A DNA stretch of 64,000 bases from Artemia franciscana (taxonomy: Eukaryota; Arthropoda; Branchiopoda; Anostraca; Artemiidae), in the NCBI RefSeq assembly GCF_032884065.1, contig NC_088873.1, positions 40,297,577-40,361,576 on the forward strand. The letters are read 5' to 3'. Shown here in pieces: positions 10,958 to 23,419 of the stretch (the stretch's first letter is position 1; each line of letters opens with the position of its first letter). The notes beneath the pieces were generated by a model. It had not been told where the DNA came from and ran no database searches. It worked only from the letters and a program-made list of their open reading frames with translations. The position numbers and the translations under genes are program-made.

Positions 10958-12464
10958 CTTGTTAAACATGGGTAAATGCCTTCTCAGAACCCGTGTTCAA
11001 CCCTGCTATTCTGGCGCGTTTCTGTTTTGAGAAACCAGTGTCCAATACGCTTGGAACCCGTAAGATGAAAACGCTTTATACTTTTACTGGGGTACCGTGA
11101 GGCATACTGGGCACTGGGGCATACGATAGCCGTGAAAACGGTTTTGTCGAACCCGCTCAAAACGTGTTTCAAACCCGGTGCCTGGAAACACCACTATAGA
11201 AATATGGGTACTTGTCCATTATTCAGTAAACACCAAGAATTTAGATCTGCAATGTCATGCAATAACCGGTTTATTGGCGTCTGTACTTGGAAATAATTAG
11301 CTTCGGCTCAGTGGGAAACAACATTGTAGCTATATTTTAATTAAATGTTTAGATGGTTTTGGTTAGGTTACATTTTGCATGCAGACCCGCTATACTTAAC
11401 CCATAACCCCAAATGTACAAAAATAAAGCCTCAAATTATATATCTTACCCATCTCCCAAGCGTCTCCGTTGTGTCAACCCATACATCTGTAACTCGAATC
11501 AACTTGAGTTGATTCGAATTGTGATTGGCTAAATAATGGACAAATTCCGAAATATGTGTTTTTTGTTCCTCGTTTTTTTATTTCCCTATTTGCGAAATAT
11601 AGGGATGATGATGTTATGAGAAAGACAAGACTGCGAATGTACATGAACCTACGCCCCAAATAGACTATAATAGGTTTCTCCTTGATAAGAGCTGTTTTTT
11701 TTTTTCTGCCCAGGTACTGATGAGACCTTTCTACCGTTGACCAATTCAGTTACTACCAGTACAAACTCTTCGCTGAGTTGTCACCTTAGGTCAACACACT
11801 GGCATACACGCTCCCTCAATGCCATTCTCTTTGAAACTTTTGCTTTGGCCTATTGCCAAGAAATACTTATTGATTTTAGGGGGTAATATTGCTGAAAATT
11901 GAATCTTTAAAACTAGGGAAAGGAATTCCGACAAAGAGCGAAAGAAAGGTAGTCTATTATTTCTTATTTCTTATGTTTTATTGGCTTACCGTTGTTTTAA
12001 GTGGGTTCACTGGGGTTGCTTTTGTTAATGTTTCTGGATGCTATTGTATACCTTTAATACACTGCTATATTTCTGTTCGTAATTTTTTCAGCTGTAAGAT
12101 TAAATCAGGTTAGACATTTTATGAAAAGAATTCGTGGCACATGTTACCGATTGGCAAATCTGCTTCTTTTTTTTGAGTCGCTTTCATAAATCATGTTTAT
12201 TATTGGTTTTCGAGTCTTCTGAATTTCGAGTTTCTGAATCATATTTGTACCAACATGTTTTTCTGGATAAAGGTTTCTTTTCTTTTTTTCTTACTGTTTA
12301 TGCTCAGATTCAGAAACTCGATTCAATTTGCTGTTCGTGCTCGAGGACGCAATGGCGCTCACGTCACCTTGTGGATAAAAGCGCACAAGAATAAAAAAAA
12401 AAGAAGTTGAGACATATTTGAGACGAGAGGCGTAATTTGCTATGGGGCAGGGGCGTACCGCAAA

Positions 12465-12466
<2 letters not shown>

Positions 12467-12547
<81 letters not shown>
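12467..12547. repeat. (AT)n microsatellite
   Basis: Uninterrupted AT dinucleotides for about 80 bases inside the GLG1 intron. Confidence 0.98.
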
Positions 12548-12550
<3 letters not shown>

Positions 12551-12732
12551 AAATTTGGCTATAAATAGAGACACAGGAGATATTTTCTTAAGCCTAGTTT
12601 ATAACAATTTAATATTAAAAGACTCCATCAATATTTTCGCCCAGTCTTTAGACAGTTTGGCTGTAAGACAACCTTTTGGTTTTGGCTGTAACACCTTTTG
12701 GTGTTGGCTAGTTTGGCTGTAAGACAACCTTT

Positions 12733-14400
12733 GCGCATCAAACAGCTCGTGGTAACGAACTGTAGTAAGGAGCGACCCGGCTCAATAGTAACCAAAACTC
12801 TAAAAAATGGAATTTTGATATTAATAGCTACATCAAAAGAATCGCATTTTAATGCTGATTTTAAATATATAAGTTTCATGAAGCTCAGTCTTACCCATCA
12901 AAAGTTACGAGCCTGAGAAAATTTGCCTTATTTTAGAAAATAGGGGAAAACACCCCATAAAAGTCATAGAATCTTAACGAAAATCACACCATCAGATTCA
13001 GCGTATCAGAGAACCTTACTGTTGAATTTTCAAGCTCCAATCTACAAAAATGTGGAATTTTGTATTTTTTGCCAGAAGGCAGATAACGGATGCGTGTTTA
13101 TTTGTTTGTTTTTTTTTTCCAGGGGTGATCGTATCGACCCTGTGGTCCTAGAATGTTGCGAGAGGGCTCATTCTAACGGAAATGAAAAGTTCTAGTGCCC
13201 TTTTTAAGTGACCACAAAAATTGGAGGGCACCTAGACCCCTTCCCACGCTCATTTTTTCCCAAAGTCTACGAATCAAAATTCTGAGATAGTCATTTTATT
13301 CAGCGTAGTCGAAAAACATTATTACTATGTCTTTGGGGACGACCTACTCCCCCACAGTCCCCGTGGGAGGGGCTACAAGTTACAAACTTTGACCAGTATA
13401 GTAATTTGACATATAGTAATGGTTATTGGGAAGTGTACAGACGTTTTCAGGGGGATTTTTTTGTTGGGGGAGGGGTTGAGAAGAGGGGGATATGTTGGGG
13501 GAACTTTCCATCGAGGAATTTGTCATGGGGGAAGAAAATTTCCATGAAGGCAGCGCAGGATTTTCTAGCATTATTAAAAAAAAAAACAATGAAAAATTAA
13601 ATATGAAAAAGTTTTTTTCAACTGGAAGTAAGGAGCAGCATTAAAACTTAAAACTAACAGAAATTTTACGCATATGAGGGGCTCACCTCCTCCTAATACT
13701 TCGCTCTTTACGCTAAAGTATTTTAAGTAATTTGAATTATTTATTCTACGGCTTTTGTGACTCAGGGGTCATTCTTAATGAATTGGAACAAAATTTAAGC
13801 TTTAGTGTAAAGAGCGAGGCACTGACGAGGGGGTAAATCCCCTCATAAATGTAATAAGAACATGAGAATACAAAAGTTCGTTACGTAAGCTAATTTATAA
13901 GTTACATATATCTTTTACTAATAAAAATATTCGTAAAAAATTAAAAGTTCTAGTTGCCTTTTTAAGTAACCAAAATTCGAAGGGCAACTAATCTTCCTCC
14001 CCCACTCCCGTTTTTCGCAAAATTATTCGATCAAAACTATGAGAAAGCCACTTAGTCAAAAAAAATATACAAATTTCGTTTTAATTATTCCTCTGCGGAG
14101 AGCCAACATCAAAACATGCATTGATTCAAAAACGTTCAGAAATTAAATAAATAAAAAAGTTTTTTTAACTGAAAGTAAGGAGCGACATTAAAACTTAAAA
14201 CGAACAGAAATTCCTTTTTATATGAAAGGGGCTGCTTCCTCATCAACGCTCCGCTCTTTACGCTAAAGGTTTTTACTGTTTTAAAAAGTAGAGTTGAGAG
14301 AAAGAGTCAAACTTACTTACTTTCAGTTAAAAAAAAACTTGTTTTTTTCTCATAAAGAAGGGACTCCCATATAGAAGGAAAAAAAATATTTTTTTTTTAT
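12733..14400 (+). repeat. R1 dispersed repeat, copy b
   Basis: Nearly full R1 copy. It begins with 'atcaaacag' and the hairpin end (box 'ctcgtggtaacgaactg'), then 'tagtaaggagcgacccggct'. It ends after the inverted-repeat module carrying 'aagtaaggagcgacattaaa' (14174 on) and 'ctctttacgctaaag'. No coding potential. It sits in the GLG1 intron. Confidence 0.9.
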
Positions 14401-15435
14401 TTAATATCTAATAAAAACCGAAATAGCAGAGGCAAAATCTATTGCAAGGCAAAGAATACTTGCTCAATCTAATTGGTGAATTCTCTTTCATTGATTTCTG
14501 GCTGGCAACCAACTCCACTTCTGTTGATCGATATATAAGCATATTATACATTTGGGTAGTTGTAAATTAAATACTTGATATTATTCATGAGAGTAAGTAA
14601 AATAAATATAAATTTGGTTGGGGGTGAGCTGAATTACAATCATTTTTAGTTATAATGATTTCTGACAGCTTCGTGAACTCTAATTTTTTCATAGTTATCC
14701 ATAAGTTCTCTAATGAATGAATGCCTAATAATTTGCACATAGCTGATCATGTATGAACATGCTGTAGTAATTGCCTAGAAAAACTGACTCTTCTATGCTT
14801 CTGTATTTTATGACTTTAAATTTAATATTTAGTTAATTTAGTTATATTATTATATTATTATTATTATTTTATTATTATTATGTTTTTTATTGAGTTAGTT
14901 TTATATTTTTATTGCATATTAGTATGTTATTACTATTATATTATTTAATTATATACTTTGTTTTCTAATTCTATATTAGGTAATCAATATATTATTTAAA
15001 TTACCTTGCCAGGAGTCCAAAAAGAAAAAAAACTGAGGAACAATTTTTTTCTCGCTCCTCATTTCTACTTACTTTCATAGAATCTAGAGACAAAAATTAT
15101 TTCCTGCTTCTTTGTCCTTTCTGAAAATGATTTTTTTTTTAATATGTATTTATTTATATTCGATTTTTTAATGATCTAGTGCTCTGAATATGCTCTGTGT
15201 ATATTCAATTTTTAAAGGTTAACTGCCCCCCATCCCTATCCACCGTTTTAAGAGAAAAGTTCCGACTTAGGGCTTGAGTCTACATTAGGTTACAAAAGTA
15301 CTGGGTTCGAATCTTCGTCAGTAAACTTCAAGGAGTGTCAGGTTTTATTCTTACTTATTTTATAAGTATTTATTTTTCATGTAAAATTTGACAGAAGAAG
15401 AACCTACTGTTTCTAAATTGCTTTGTTTCTTTTAG
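14401..15435. other. GLG1 intron, second part
   Basis: AT-rich intron with a TTA/ATT-rich low-complexity stretch (about 14835-14960). A box-B-like 'gggttcgaatctt' near 15303 hints at a decayed tRNA-derived repeat, but box A is not convincing. It ends in a good acceptor, 'ctttgtttcttttag' (15435). Confidence 0.6.
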
Positions 15436-15542
15436 TCGTTAACTGTTTGATGGTTCATGTGACCTCCAACCCTTCTTCACTTGACCCACCCTGCAAAGAA
15501 CTGCTTGAACTTCGTGTTAAGCTTTTTGACTCTTCACAAAAA
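15436..15542 (+). CDS. GLG1: GLG1-like exon (penultimate coding exon)
   Basis: 107-nt exon between acceptor TTTTAG and donor GTAAGT (15543). Its first two bases complete the codon left open by the previous exon and give 'GEGRLVNCLMVHV' across the junction, matching the conserved Pro-Gly-x-Gly-Arg..CL turn of GLG1 repeats. It continues to 'DPPCKELLELRVKLF', corresponding to the human 'PECKKRLNDRIEMW' stretch. It ends in phase 0. Two cysteines are retained at the expected spacing. This is the end of the luminal cysteine-rich region, just before the membrane-proximal segment. Confidence 0.9.
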
Positions 15543-16071
15543 GTAAGTGTTTTGTTTAAATACTATCACTTTTCTTATCAAAAAGTGATTGTCAACATTT
15601 GATGTAAAAAAAATCTAAAAATCTTGAGAGTATAACTCTTAAACTCTACGTTGTTACCGATGATCACACGGGAATAACATTTTTTTCTACGGTAATTCAG
15701 TTGCCGAACTTACAAATTTCCTGCATTCTAGTCCTATAGAACCTTGCGGGGGTTTCAGAATGATGTATATATGTAAGTGACATATATTTGAAAACGCGTG
15801 CATTATGTCTGAATGAAATATACACGAAATATAATCTTTATATTTCATGTATTTTTCATGTGTCTAACCACTCAAAGAATATGCACGTCCTCTCTTTGCT
15901 GGTACATCAGTTACCCACGTCGCTCGCCTTTAACGTGTTCAAAACCGTCCAAAACCGCAGCAATTTCTAGCAGCTCTGATGCCAAATTCCTGCAGTCTCT
16001 CTAGGATATTTTTAACATCGCATCACAAGTTGACGCTGTACAAATATATGCATTATACTCCTTCTAGGGGG

Positions 16072-16296
16072 TTATTGGAACTCGTTCCAGACGGAATAAA
16101 GGCTTTGCGATCAACTCGCCAAAATACAGCTCTATAGGACCACCTTGTACAGGGTGCACTCCTCCAGGAATATGTTAGGACGAGTTTCACCCGACGATCC
16201 GTCGCCAGCTGGAATGGCCTCCCAGTAGTGGTAATCCCAGAAAATCCTTCTCTTGTGGTGTTCAAGAGAAGATTTAATAAAAACCTCAAAAAGTAA
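16072..16296 (+). pseudogene. Non-LTR reverse transcriptase C-terminal tail
   Basis: The frame ending at the TAA of 16294-16296 reads 'RTSFTRRSVASWNGLPVV', then 'NPSLVVFKRRFNKNLKK' and stop. This is the typical end of CR1/jockey-type reverse transcriptases (R.SV.SWN.LP..V...PS...FK.R.). One in-frame TAG near 16135 and the lack of any upstream RT make it a 5'-truncated dead copy. It inserted in the GLG1 intron in sense orientation. Confidence 0.7.
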
Positions 16297-16771
16297 AAAT
16301 CGAGGTGATTACATGAGTTAGCTGCATATCATCACTTATGATGGTGCCTTGAAGCCTGTAATAAAAAAAAAATAGATACTATCTTATCTAATATGTAAAA
16401 ATGAAAAATTTTTATGTAATGTCCCCATGTTAATTTCAAAGCTTATTTTTATTAACATCCGATTGACTGTAAAAGAAAGCCGGGTGAATAAAAAAAATTA
16501 TTTAATAGCCCAAAAGTAATTTATAGATTAATGACCTTGGTAATGCCTTTTTCATATCTGTTGACAATATTTAGTCAGAGCGCCAGATTCTGTATCTTGC
16601 TTATTTCGATTGGTACCCATGCCGGAAGGTACAAAAAGGTTAAGGGCGGAACCCGTGGTAGTCGACCATGCTGAAAGCGAATATCGTAGGGCGCATGTTC
16701 GTCGTTTGGGTGTTTCTGAGATATAGGCCAAAAACACCAAATTTGGCCTATAATGGGGATCGACGATTCTA

Positions 16772-16802
<31 letters not shown>

Positions 16803-17220
16803 GATAAGATTGGTCAAATTCAGCGTACTCTTTCGTCAATAGAAAGAAGAGACTTGGGGCTACATGAATATGATTTTTGTTTAAAAAAAAAAAAGTAGTG
16901 CAACTTTTTACTGCAGTTTAACAAAAATAGATTTTTGTCAACAAATTTCTAACAGAAAAGCTAAAAACTAGAAACTTTTTTCTTTTTTATATTAAAAAAG
17001 AAAGCCCGTTTAATTCCGGACACATTGAGCTAAGAAAAAAAGTTTAAATTAGTGTATCTGGGGGGTCTATAACTTTTTTAGCGAATGTACCCGATAATAG
17101 GAATTTTGTTTAGTAACCTGCTACCAAGCGGGAAGTTGATTTATAAGCTAAGCGGAAGAAATTGATAAGCAGAAGATGAAAAAGAAAAGTGAGTCGGGTA
17201 GGCCAAGATAAAAAAAAAAC

Positions 17221-17438
17221 AGTTACTTCAGGTTGATTCAACATGTGATTCTGACGCAAATACTGATTTGCTGATGGATGATAATGAAGAATATGACACA
17301 AATTTGGAAGATAAAAAAAAAATTGAAAGAAATAGAATTTTTAAAAGCACTTTTGGTGTTGTAAAGTTCGCTGGCAAAAGGAGTGTAAAATTTTTTTGCA
17401 GAAGTAAGAGACTTAATGAAAGTAATTTACAAAATTAA
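17221..17438 (+). pseudogene. Possible transposase C-terminal relic
   Basis: An open frame reads 'DSTCDSDANTDLLMDDNEEY', an acidic stretch, then 'KSTFGVVKFAGKRSVKFFCR' and a stop at 17436-17438. An acidic region followed by a 'VVKF.GKR.V.F' strand resembles the C-terminal tail of some DDE transposases that carry a small SH3-like module. That assignment is inference only. Upstream frames are closed by stops, so at best it is a fragment. Confidence 0.25.
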
Positions 17439-19440
17439 ATATCACAAGAAACTAGGTGATACTGACCTGATTTGAAATTGATTTGTCAATATTTAATCTA
17501 GAATAGTTGATACTTGCTGGAGAACAAGTAGTATTTGTGTTCCTGTTTGTTTTTGTACTTATTTATGAAAGTAGTCAAAATTACAACATAAAGTGGCGAA
17601 AGGTACATGATCTATGCTGTACCTCTGACCAGTTGATGCATATTTTTTGACCTGTGTTTACTCTAAAAAAATAACGCAATACGTGTTCCAGAGATGACAT
17701 GTGTGTTATAAGAACAAAAGTTGGTTATGACTCTAATGTATCATTTCATAATGAAATACAGTCTCGAAGGAAAATGTTCCTAAAAGCAACGTGATTTACG
17801 TTGCTTCATGAAGCATCAAACAACCATGCAACAGTCGAAAAATCTCTGTGAAAGTTCATGGCGACAAGTAAAGCTTATTTTATTTTTATTATTATTTTAT
17901 TTTATTATTAGTTATTTTAGGTTATTATTTTAAGTTATTTTATTATTAGTATTATTTTATCGTTATTTTATTATTAGTTAATTTAGGTTATTGTTTGGGG
18001 TTATTTTATTTTAGTTATTTATTTTAGTTAGTTTAGTTATTTTTGATGAATTTATGTGCATTTTCGAACACCCAAAATGTAGCTCCGACTGTGCTCGGTG
18101 ACTTCTTTAAAGTAAACTACTTTATTGTTAGTTCCGATTTGTCCAGCTCTGTATGAGAAGGAACGAGGAGCAATTCTTTTCAAAAGTAGACAAGAAAAGG
18201 TCCTTAATATATCCTTAATAGTTCCTTAATAGGTCGTGATTGTTTATGGAAAGTAATTAGACAGCTAAATACGCCAGGGTCGCTAGTGTTGTTCACTACC
18301 CCTAGGAATTTCTGTAAATAATGAGCATATCTCTCCGTCTCTTCAGAACTGAAGCTGTTCTCTGAACATAATCTAACTCCGATTGATCAATATGGTTGTT
18401 TTATCATCTGCATAATATTGTGTTAGGTTGTTTTTACAATATAAGTGGAAACTGTTGGTACCCATGGGTATGAGACGACGAAGGTGGGTGGGTATGGAAG
18501 GTCTATTAAAGTATATTCAAGATCTGCTTTCTCTGTTCGTCATGTTCGTCCAGGGCTGGGCTCTCAGTTGAATCTCAGTTGTGGTCATCTGTTGAGTATG
18601 AGGGTGAAAGGTTTCCATTCAGTCAGTGGTGACACCTTTTTCTTTTTTTTTAGCTTGAGTTTCATTTTTTGGTGTTTTAGTAACTCTGGTGCAAATAAGT
18701 GTACTCTTTAAAGTAGCATTACAAGCTCAGATTACTGATATTCTCGCACTTTTATTGTGTTTTTTTTTTCCAAAAATATTATCTTCATTGAAAAAAAAAG
18801 ATTCCATAATGATGAAAAATAATCAAAGATGAAACAACTGATTACTGTATATGAAGCAATTTGATCAAGTGCTTTTAATTTGAAATACCGAAAGACTACA
18901 AAAAAGAGGAGGATAGAGGAGGTAGCGTGAAGCTGATCTCGCGCTAGGTTCAACGCAAGTATCCCAATAAAAGGTTGAATAATCGAAAGAACTGTTTGTC
19001 ATTTTATAAGAATGTCATCTTCATCCATATTTCAAGTAAATTGTAATTAGTGATTTGCTTTGATGAATATTAGATTATTCTTATTTGGGTTGTAGCCAAG
19101 TGTCCGTGGGTTTTGAATTAAAATCGAACGGCTGTGGGCATCAAGCCATGGCTAATTGAAGAAAAAGTCAAGACAGATAAGTCCGATTGAGTGAGAGGCA
19201 AATCTGGCATTAACCCGGTTATTAGGATGTTACCCATCCATGTGTCATTCCTATGGCAGAAAAACTAAGGTAGATAGTCATAGAACTAAGATAATCGTAG
19301 AACCTTTAGTTTTCCAAGGGTTTGGTTAATCCAGGATTTTTTCGGTTGAGGGGGGGGTGTACAAAAAAACATCAAAAATGTATTTTTATGCATCTTTATT
19401 ACGTTTCCATGATTCGGATAGACATATCGGGGGCGGTCCA

Positions 19441-19484
19441 AACCCCTTAACCCATCCTCTGAACTGGGGATGGGTTAAGGGGTT
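19441..19484. repeat. Perfect 17-bp inverted repeat
   Basis: Left arm 'aaccccttaacccatcc' (19441-19457), a ten-base loop, and the exact complement at 19468-19484. The right arm is followed by repeated 'cagggtaac..gggta' phrases to about 19575. Confidence 0.95.
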
Positions 19485-19918
19485 CAGGGTAACTGGGTAC
19501 CCATAGTACCCGTTTAGGGTAACAAGATTTTATAAAATTGCTACAACATGCTACAGTTCAGGGTAACAGGGTATCATTATCACTGATATGCCTTTCTTCT
19601 ATTCAAATATTTCTTGTTGAAAGAATCCCTTACTGTATTAATTTGGATGGCACTTGATTTCAGCATAACATAACGATTTATACTGGCACAGAATCAGGCT
19701 GAGCAGCAGCTCTCCCTGGTTATAGGATGCACTGGACAATCCTTGTTCACAGTCCTGAGTTGTAAGTCATAGAGGCAACGATATGAAGCAACTGTATATT
19801 CGGCCGCATTGATGTATTTTAATTGGCTCGAGCTTACACTTTATTTGTTTACACGAGCTTACACTTTTTTGTTTACTCATTATGTACATTGAAATGTAAT
19901 TGCTTCTGATTTTTTCAG

Positions 19919-20083
19919 ATTGCGTATCCTGAAACTCTGGAGCAAGTTTATGAACAAGTTGCAAATTCTCCTTCCAAATTGTATTTTCTTGCTATGATTT
20001 TAGTTGTTTTCTCAATAGTTTTTGTCTTCGGTTTATTTTTTGGCCGGGCCACTAAACGGTATAAAGAGCTAAAGAGTCGCTAG
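19919..20083 (+). CDS. GLG1: GLG1-like last coding exon: transmembrane segment and tail
   Basis: 55 codons including the TAG stop (20081-20083), in phase 0 with the preceding exon. The peptide starts with a juxtamembrane stretch ('AYPETLEQVYEQVANSPSK'), followed by a hydrophobic helix of about 22 residues ('LYFLAMILVVFSIVFVFG') and a short basic cytosolic tail, 'GRATKRYKELKSR'. Human GLG1 ends the same way (TSPSK.Y, one TM helix, GRITKR..RELKDR), so the type I topology and Golgi-sorting tail look intact. A polyadenylation signal lies about 75 nt downstream. No frameshift or stop is seen in the three exons. Confidence 0.93.
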   Translation: MAYPETLEQVYEQVANSPSKLYFLAMILVVFSIVFVFGLFFGRATKRYKELKSR

Positions 20084-20156
20084 GTGTTTTTACAGTTTCA
20101 TATTTTACGCCTTTATTAAGGATATCATCTGTTTTTATGTTACATTGTGTAATGCT

Positions 20157-20162
20157 AATAAA
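20157..20162 (+). terminator. Polyadenylation signal of the GLG1-like gene
   Basis: Canonical AATAAA 74 nt after the stop codon; cleavage is expected near 20175-20190. This sets the 3' end of gene 1. Confidence 0.75.
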
Positions 20163-20189
20163 ATTGCATTTTTTTAAATATCTACTGTC

Positions 20190-20709
20190 TTGGCTGTTGA
20201 CTTTATCTTAGTTTTCCTTCGTAAGATTAAGGTCCAGTGACTCATTTATGGGTATTGATGCTCCGGGCTTAAGAATTGGGAATCCAAACCATGCTGTTTG
20301 ATCTCTGGGATCACAGAGCAAAGAACATAGAATAAACATCTCTTAAAAAGAAAAAAAACGACTGATGTCATGTAGTCTCACCCAACAAAATCAGGCAATT
20401 AATTATAAACCTTAAATAATAATACTAATGTTTTTCCATTTAATGTTTGCTTGCTTGACATTGAAGTGACACTTTCCGTTGTAAAGCTCATGACTCGCTT
20501 AAGGATATATCGCTCATGACTCGCATGGAAAAGGACAATATTTGCGAAAATGGTAAAATATGTATGCATTTGTATGCATTTTTAAACGTTGACGTTCTAA
20601 ATACTAAGCTAGCCCTAATTATTTTATATCCAATAAAAAACCATTTAAAAATAAATGGTTTTTTTATTCTACAAAAAGGAATGGAAAATTCCAAAAATGG
20701 AATTTTGGA
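20190..20709. other. Intergenic, GLG1 to gephyrin
   Basis: No gene recognised. Near 20636-20725 are AT-rich hairpins ('aaaaaccatttaaaaataaa' and 'ggaaaattccaaaaatgg' type), directly before a retrotransposon tail. Confidence 0.5.
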
Positions 20710-21295
20710 ATGGTTTTCCATTTCTACGAGATTAAACGTAGAATTGGACAAGCTACAGGTGCCTTCAATAGATTGAAGCCTATTAGGAAGAGTAATAAAT
20801 ATTCAATGCGACTGAAGCTTCGACTCTTCAAAAGCAATGTACTCTCAATTCTCCTTTATGCAAGTGAGTGTTGGAAAATAAACACCCAGCTTGAAAAAAT
20901 GATCCTTGCATTTGAAAATATGAGCCTCAGAAGAATGTTGAATACAAGCTGGCAACAAAAAATTACAAATGCAGAAATACGCAGAAAAATTGGTCAACCT
21001 CCAGTCATTGATTTGCTGAAAAGAAGGCGGTGGACATACCTGGGACAGGTTCTTCGTATGGAAGAGAGCCGCCTTCCTCGAATAACCTGTGAATGGAAGC
21101 CAGACGGTTGAAGAAAGAGAGGCCGCCCCAAAAATACATTGAGACGAACATATGACCAAGATCTGAGGACGGCCGGCACCTCACTAATACCTGAATGGGG
21201 AAGACGTCATCGCTGCAGTACCAATGCGAGACGAATGGAGAGGCTTTGTCGACGCCCTATGTGCCACCGATGGCTCTAGAGGAACTAAGGTCTAA
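20710..21295 (+). pseudogene. RTE-like reverse transcriptase, C-terminal end
   Basis: The frame reads 'RRIGQATGAFNRLKPI', 'LKLRLFKSNVLSILLYASEC', 'MSLRRMLNTSW', then 'KRRRWTYLGQVLRM' and, past an in-frame TGA at about 21109, 'RKRGRPKNTLRRTYDQDL'. A frameshift then gives 'WRGFVDALCATDGSRGTKV' and TAA at 21293. This is the thumb and C-terminal tail of endonuclease-RT proteins of RTE/BovB-like or related clades (LLYGCETW, RR.LGH.LRM, KRGRP..TWRR). 5'-truncated and dead. Confidence 0.8.
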
Positions 21296-22461
21296 GGTAA
21301 GGTCTTAAAAATAAGCTTGTTTTGACGCTTTTCTAGTTCTGTTTGACAACACTGTATTGTCAAAGAGTTACAAAGAATTTTCCCATGTTGTCATTTTCCG
21401 GACTTTTATTATTTCCTTTTCCCTATTCTGCTATATGGATTTTTGTGTATCTAGGATTTTCATTTCCAGGAGGCTACTGATTCAAAGACTAGGATGTCTT
21501 GGCATAACGGGACGACTAAAAGTGTGACTGAGTAGCTCTAGGTAAACGACTTTTGATGATGAGGGATAATTATTGTGAAAAGCCACAACGACTATTGTGG
21601 CTATTTTCTCTTTTTCTCATTTCTACTCCTTAGCCTTTTTCAAGCTGCTAAGTACTCCCCGAGCATTTGCAATACGGACAGAAATGTCCCTCTCAGCTCC
21701 GCCATATGGTGCTACAGTAAAATCAAGACTTTTTTAAATTCTACCCCCACTACTTAAGTGAATTCAAATGCACATCAGTGCCAACGCTTTGAAATAAACT
21801 GTGACAGTTTTCCGACTAAAATTGTACCGCAAGAGATCAAATTGTACCATATGAACAGCAGCTTAAAAATTCGCCGCAACAGAAAGAACATTTTCGATAA
21901 ACTAAAATATGAATAGAAATCTGAAATTTCCAAATGTAGCACAATATATTAAGACCTCTAAATTCTACCGAAAACGTCGGCAACGCTGCTGCGCATCCTT
22001 CAAGCATAACCAAGCTCAGCGCGCTTACTGATCTCAACGAAAAATAATAATCAGGTCAGCTTCCTTTAGACCAAATGATGGAGATTTATTTAAATAAAAA
22101 AAAGCAGTTTCAATGAGAATCCCCCTCCAAAGGAGGTATTTTTTCAAAATTTATGGAGTTACATTTCTCCCCCACCCCTGAATTTTAACAAAATGGCTCA
22201 ATTTTTTCATTTTTCTAGAAAGGTTTTATGCTTTAGATTTATTTCAGTTTTTTATTATGACCGACTAAGTTACAATAAAAACGCAGTATGTAATTTCAAC
22301 AGTTTAAGACATTATAGCTATTTTTTAGCCGTTCTAATAAAAACGTTAGCCAACGGTTTTACGAGCAACTTTATCCAAACTGTTTTTATTCTTCCAGCTC
22401 CCGTTCAATTCAGGTCTTTTTGAAAATTAAGGTAAAGTTTGAAGAATACGGTATTGTACTT
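21296..22461. other. Intergenic, no gene recognised
   Basis: AT-rich sequence without supported genes. Nothing resembling the missing first gephyrin exon was found, although it could be a few codons long and hidden here. Confidence 0.4.
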
Positions 22462-22745
22462 TATAGTCTCTACCGGCGGTGCTGATCTCCGTTTTCATTG
22501 CCCTTCAGCCAGGAAGTTGGGGGCCAGCCATCCTGCGCTTTCGCATACCCTTCTTGTTTGCATTCTGCAGATCTCTCCAATCATTCATTTAGAGTTGGGT
22601 CAGCTCTGGCTCAGCTTAAAGAGTCACACGACTGATTGCCGTTCTAAACCAAAAAGGTAACGACACCAGGACTCAAACCCTGTCCTCATAGATAAAGAAT
22701 TTCAATTCTAGCTTGCCAAACACTCAGCTAGGACGACAATTTTTA
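22462..22745 (-). mobile_element. tRNA-derived SINE, copy 2
   Basis: On the minus strand the head carries pol III boxes: box A 'tagctgagtgtttgg' (22716-22730) and box B 'ggtttgagtcc' (22669-22679). The body shares ordered blocks with the copy at 52574-52865: 'actctttaagctgagccag', 'aggatggctggc', 'ttcctggctgaagggc' and 'gatcagcaccgccgg'. That two distant loci share a tRNA-like head plus the same unrelated body is the signature of a SINE family. Confidence 0.8.
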
Positions 22746-23419
22746 GCTAACAAATGAAATTAACAGTTGGTTGGTGTAACTTACACCTAATTTAATCTAG
22801 TCTAAGCATATTTTTACTTTAAATAACGTAATCCTGCACATTAAGCAGAAGATTTTTTGTGAAAAAATTTGTGGAATAGTCGTGATACGCTGTCAAATAT
22901 AGATTTACTGTTTTAAGAATTCATAACATTTAAATGAGTTTCAATCCTACCTCACGTTCTGTCTTTATTTTAGGCTTGGGAATAGGAGTTATACACTGTT
23001 TTGAAGTGTGAATAGCAAATCATAGCTATTTTAATAATATAATGTAATATAAACTGGTGAATATGATATTCATTGTCTTGTAGTTTTGTTATAAAACTAG
23101 AATATCTAGAATAGGTGCATCTCTTCCCCCCCTACTACTTCCAATTGACACCCCTGGCAGTGTCGGTGCCAGTCGTTGTTTCTAAGCCCTACTAAACTCA
23201 TGCAAAATATCTTTTTCATCAGCATTACGCTACTCATTAGGGTGTATTAGGGTCGTTAGGGTCTATTTAGTGTCAATAAAACAACAAATGTCGACTCCTA
23301 ATCAGCTCTTCTGTTAGCGATAAGGTCTTGGGTGGTCACCCACTACAAGTGGGTGATCACCACACCTTCTCCTAATTTATTCATTAGTCCTAATATGTAG
23401 TACAGACACTTTTAATTAA
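22746..23419. other. Intergenic, no gene recognised
   Basis: No exon or repeat that I can assign. A short imperfect palindrome around 'tgggtggtcacccactacaa' is at about 23331-23360. Confidence 0.4.

Larger units (their letters stand above)
10360..12732. other. GLG1 intron, first part
   Basis: Intron sequence without exons. It holds a small TIR element (10839-10957), a related half copy of its end at 10679-10693, a third diverged copy of the 4190-4345 repeat at about 11220-11350, an (AT)n tract (12467-12547) and short direct repeats of 'tttggctgtaagacaacctt' at about 12650-12735. Confidence 0.7.
15543..19918. other. Last GLG1 intron
   Basis: Contains a retrotransposon tail (16072-16296), a T26-like poly-T run (about 16770-16800), a possible coding relic (17221-17438), a TTATTTTA-rich low-complexity stretch (about 17880-18040), a G-rich dispersed repeat end (about 19330-19440) and a perfect 17-bp palindrome (19441-19484). 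No other exon is supported. It ends with acceptor 'tgattttttcag' (19918). Confidence 0.7.
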
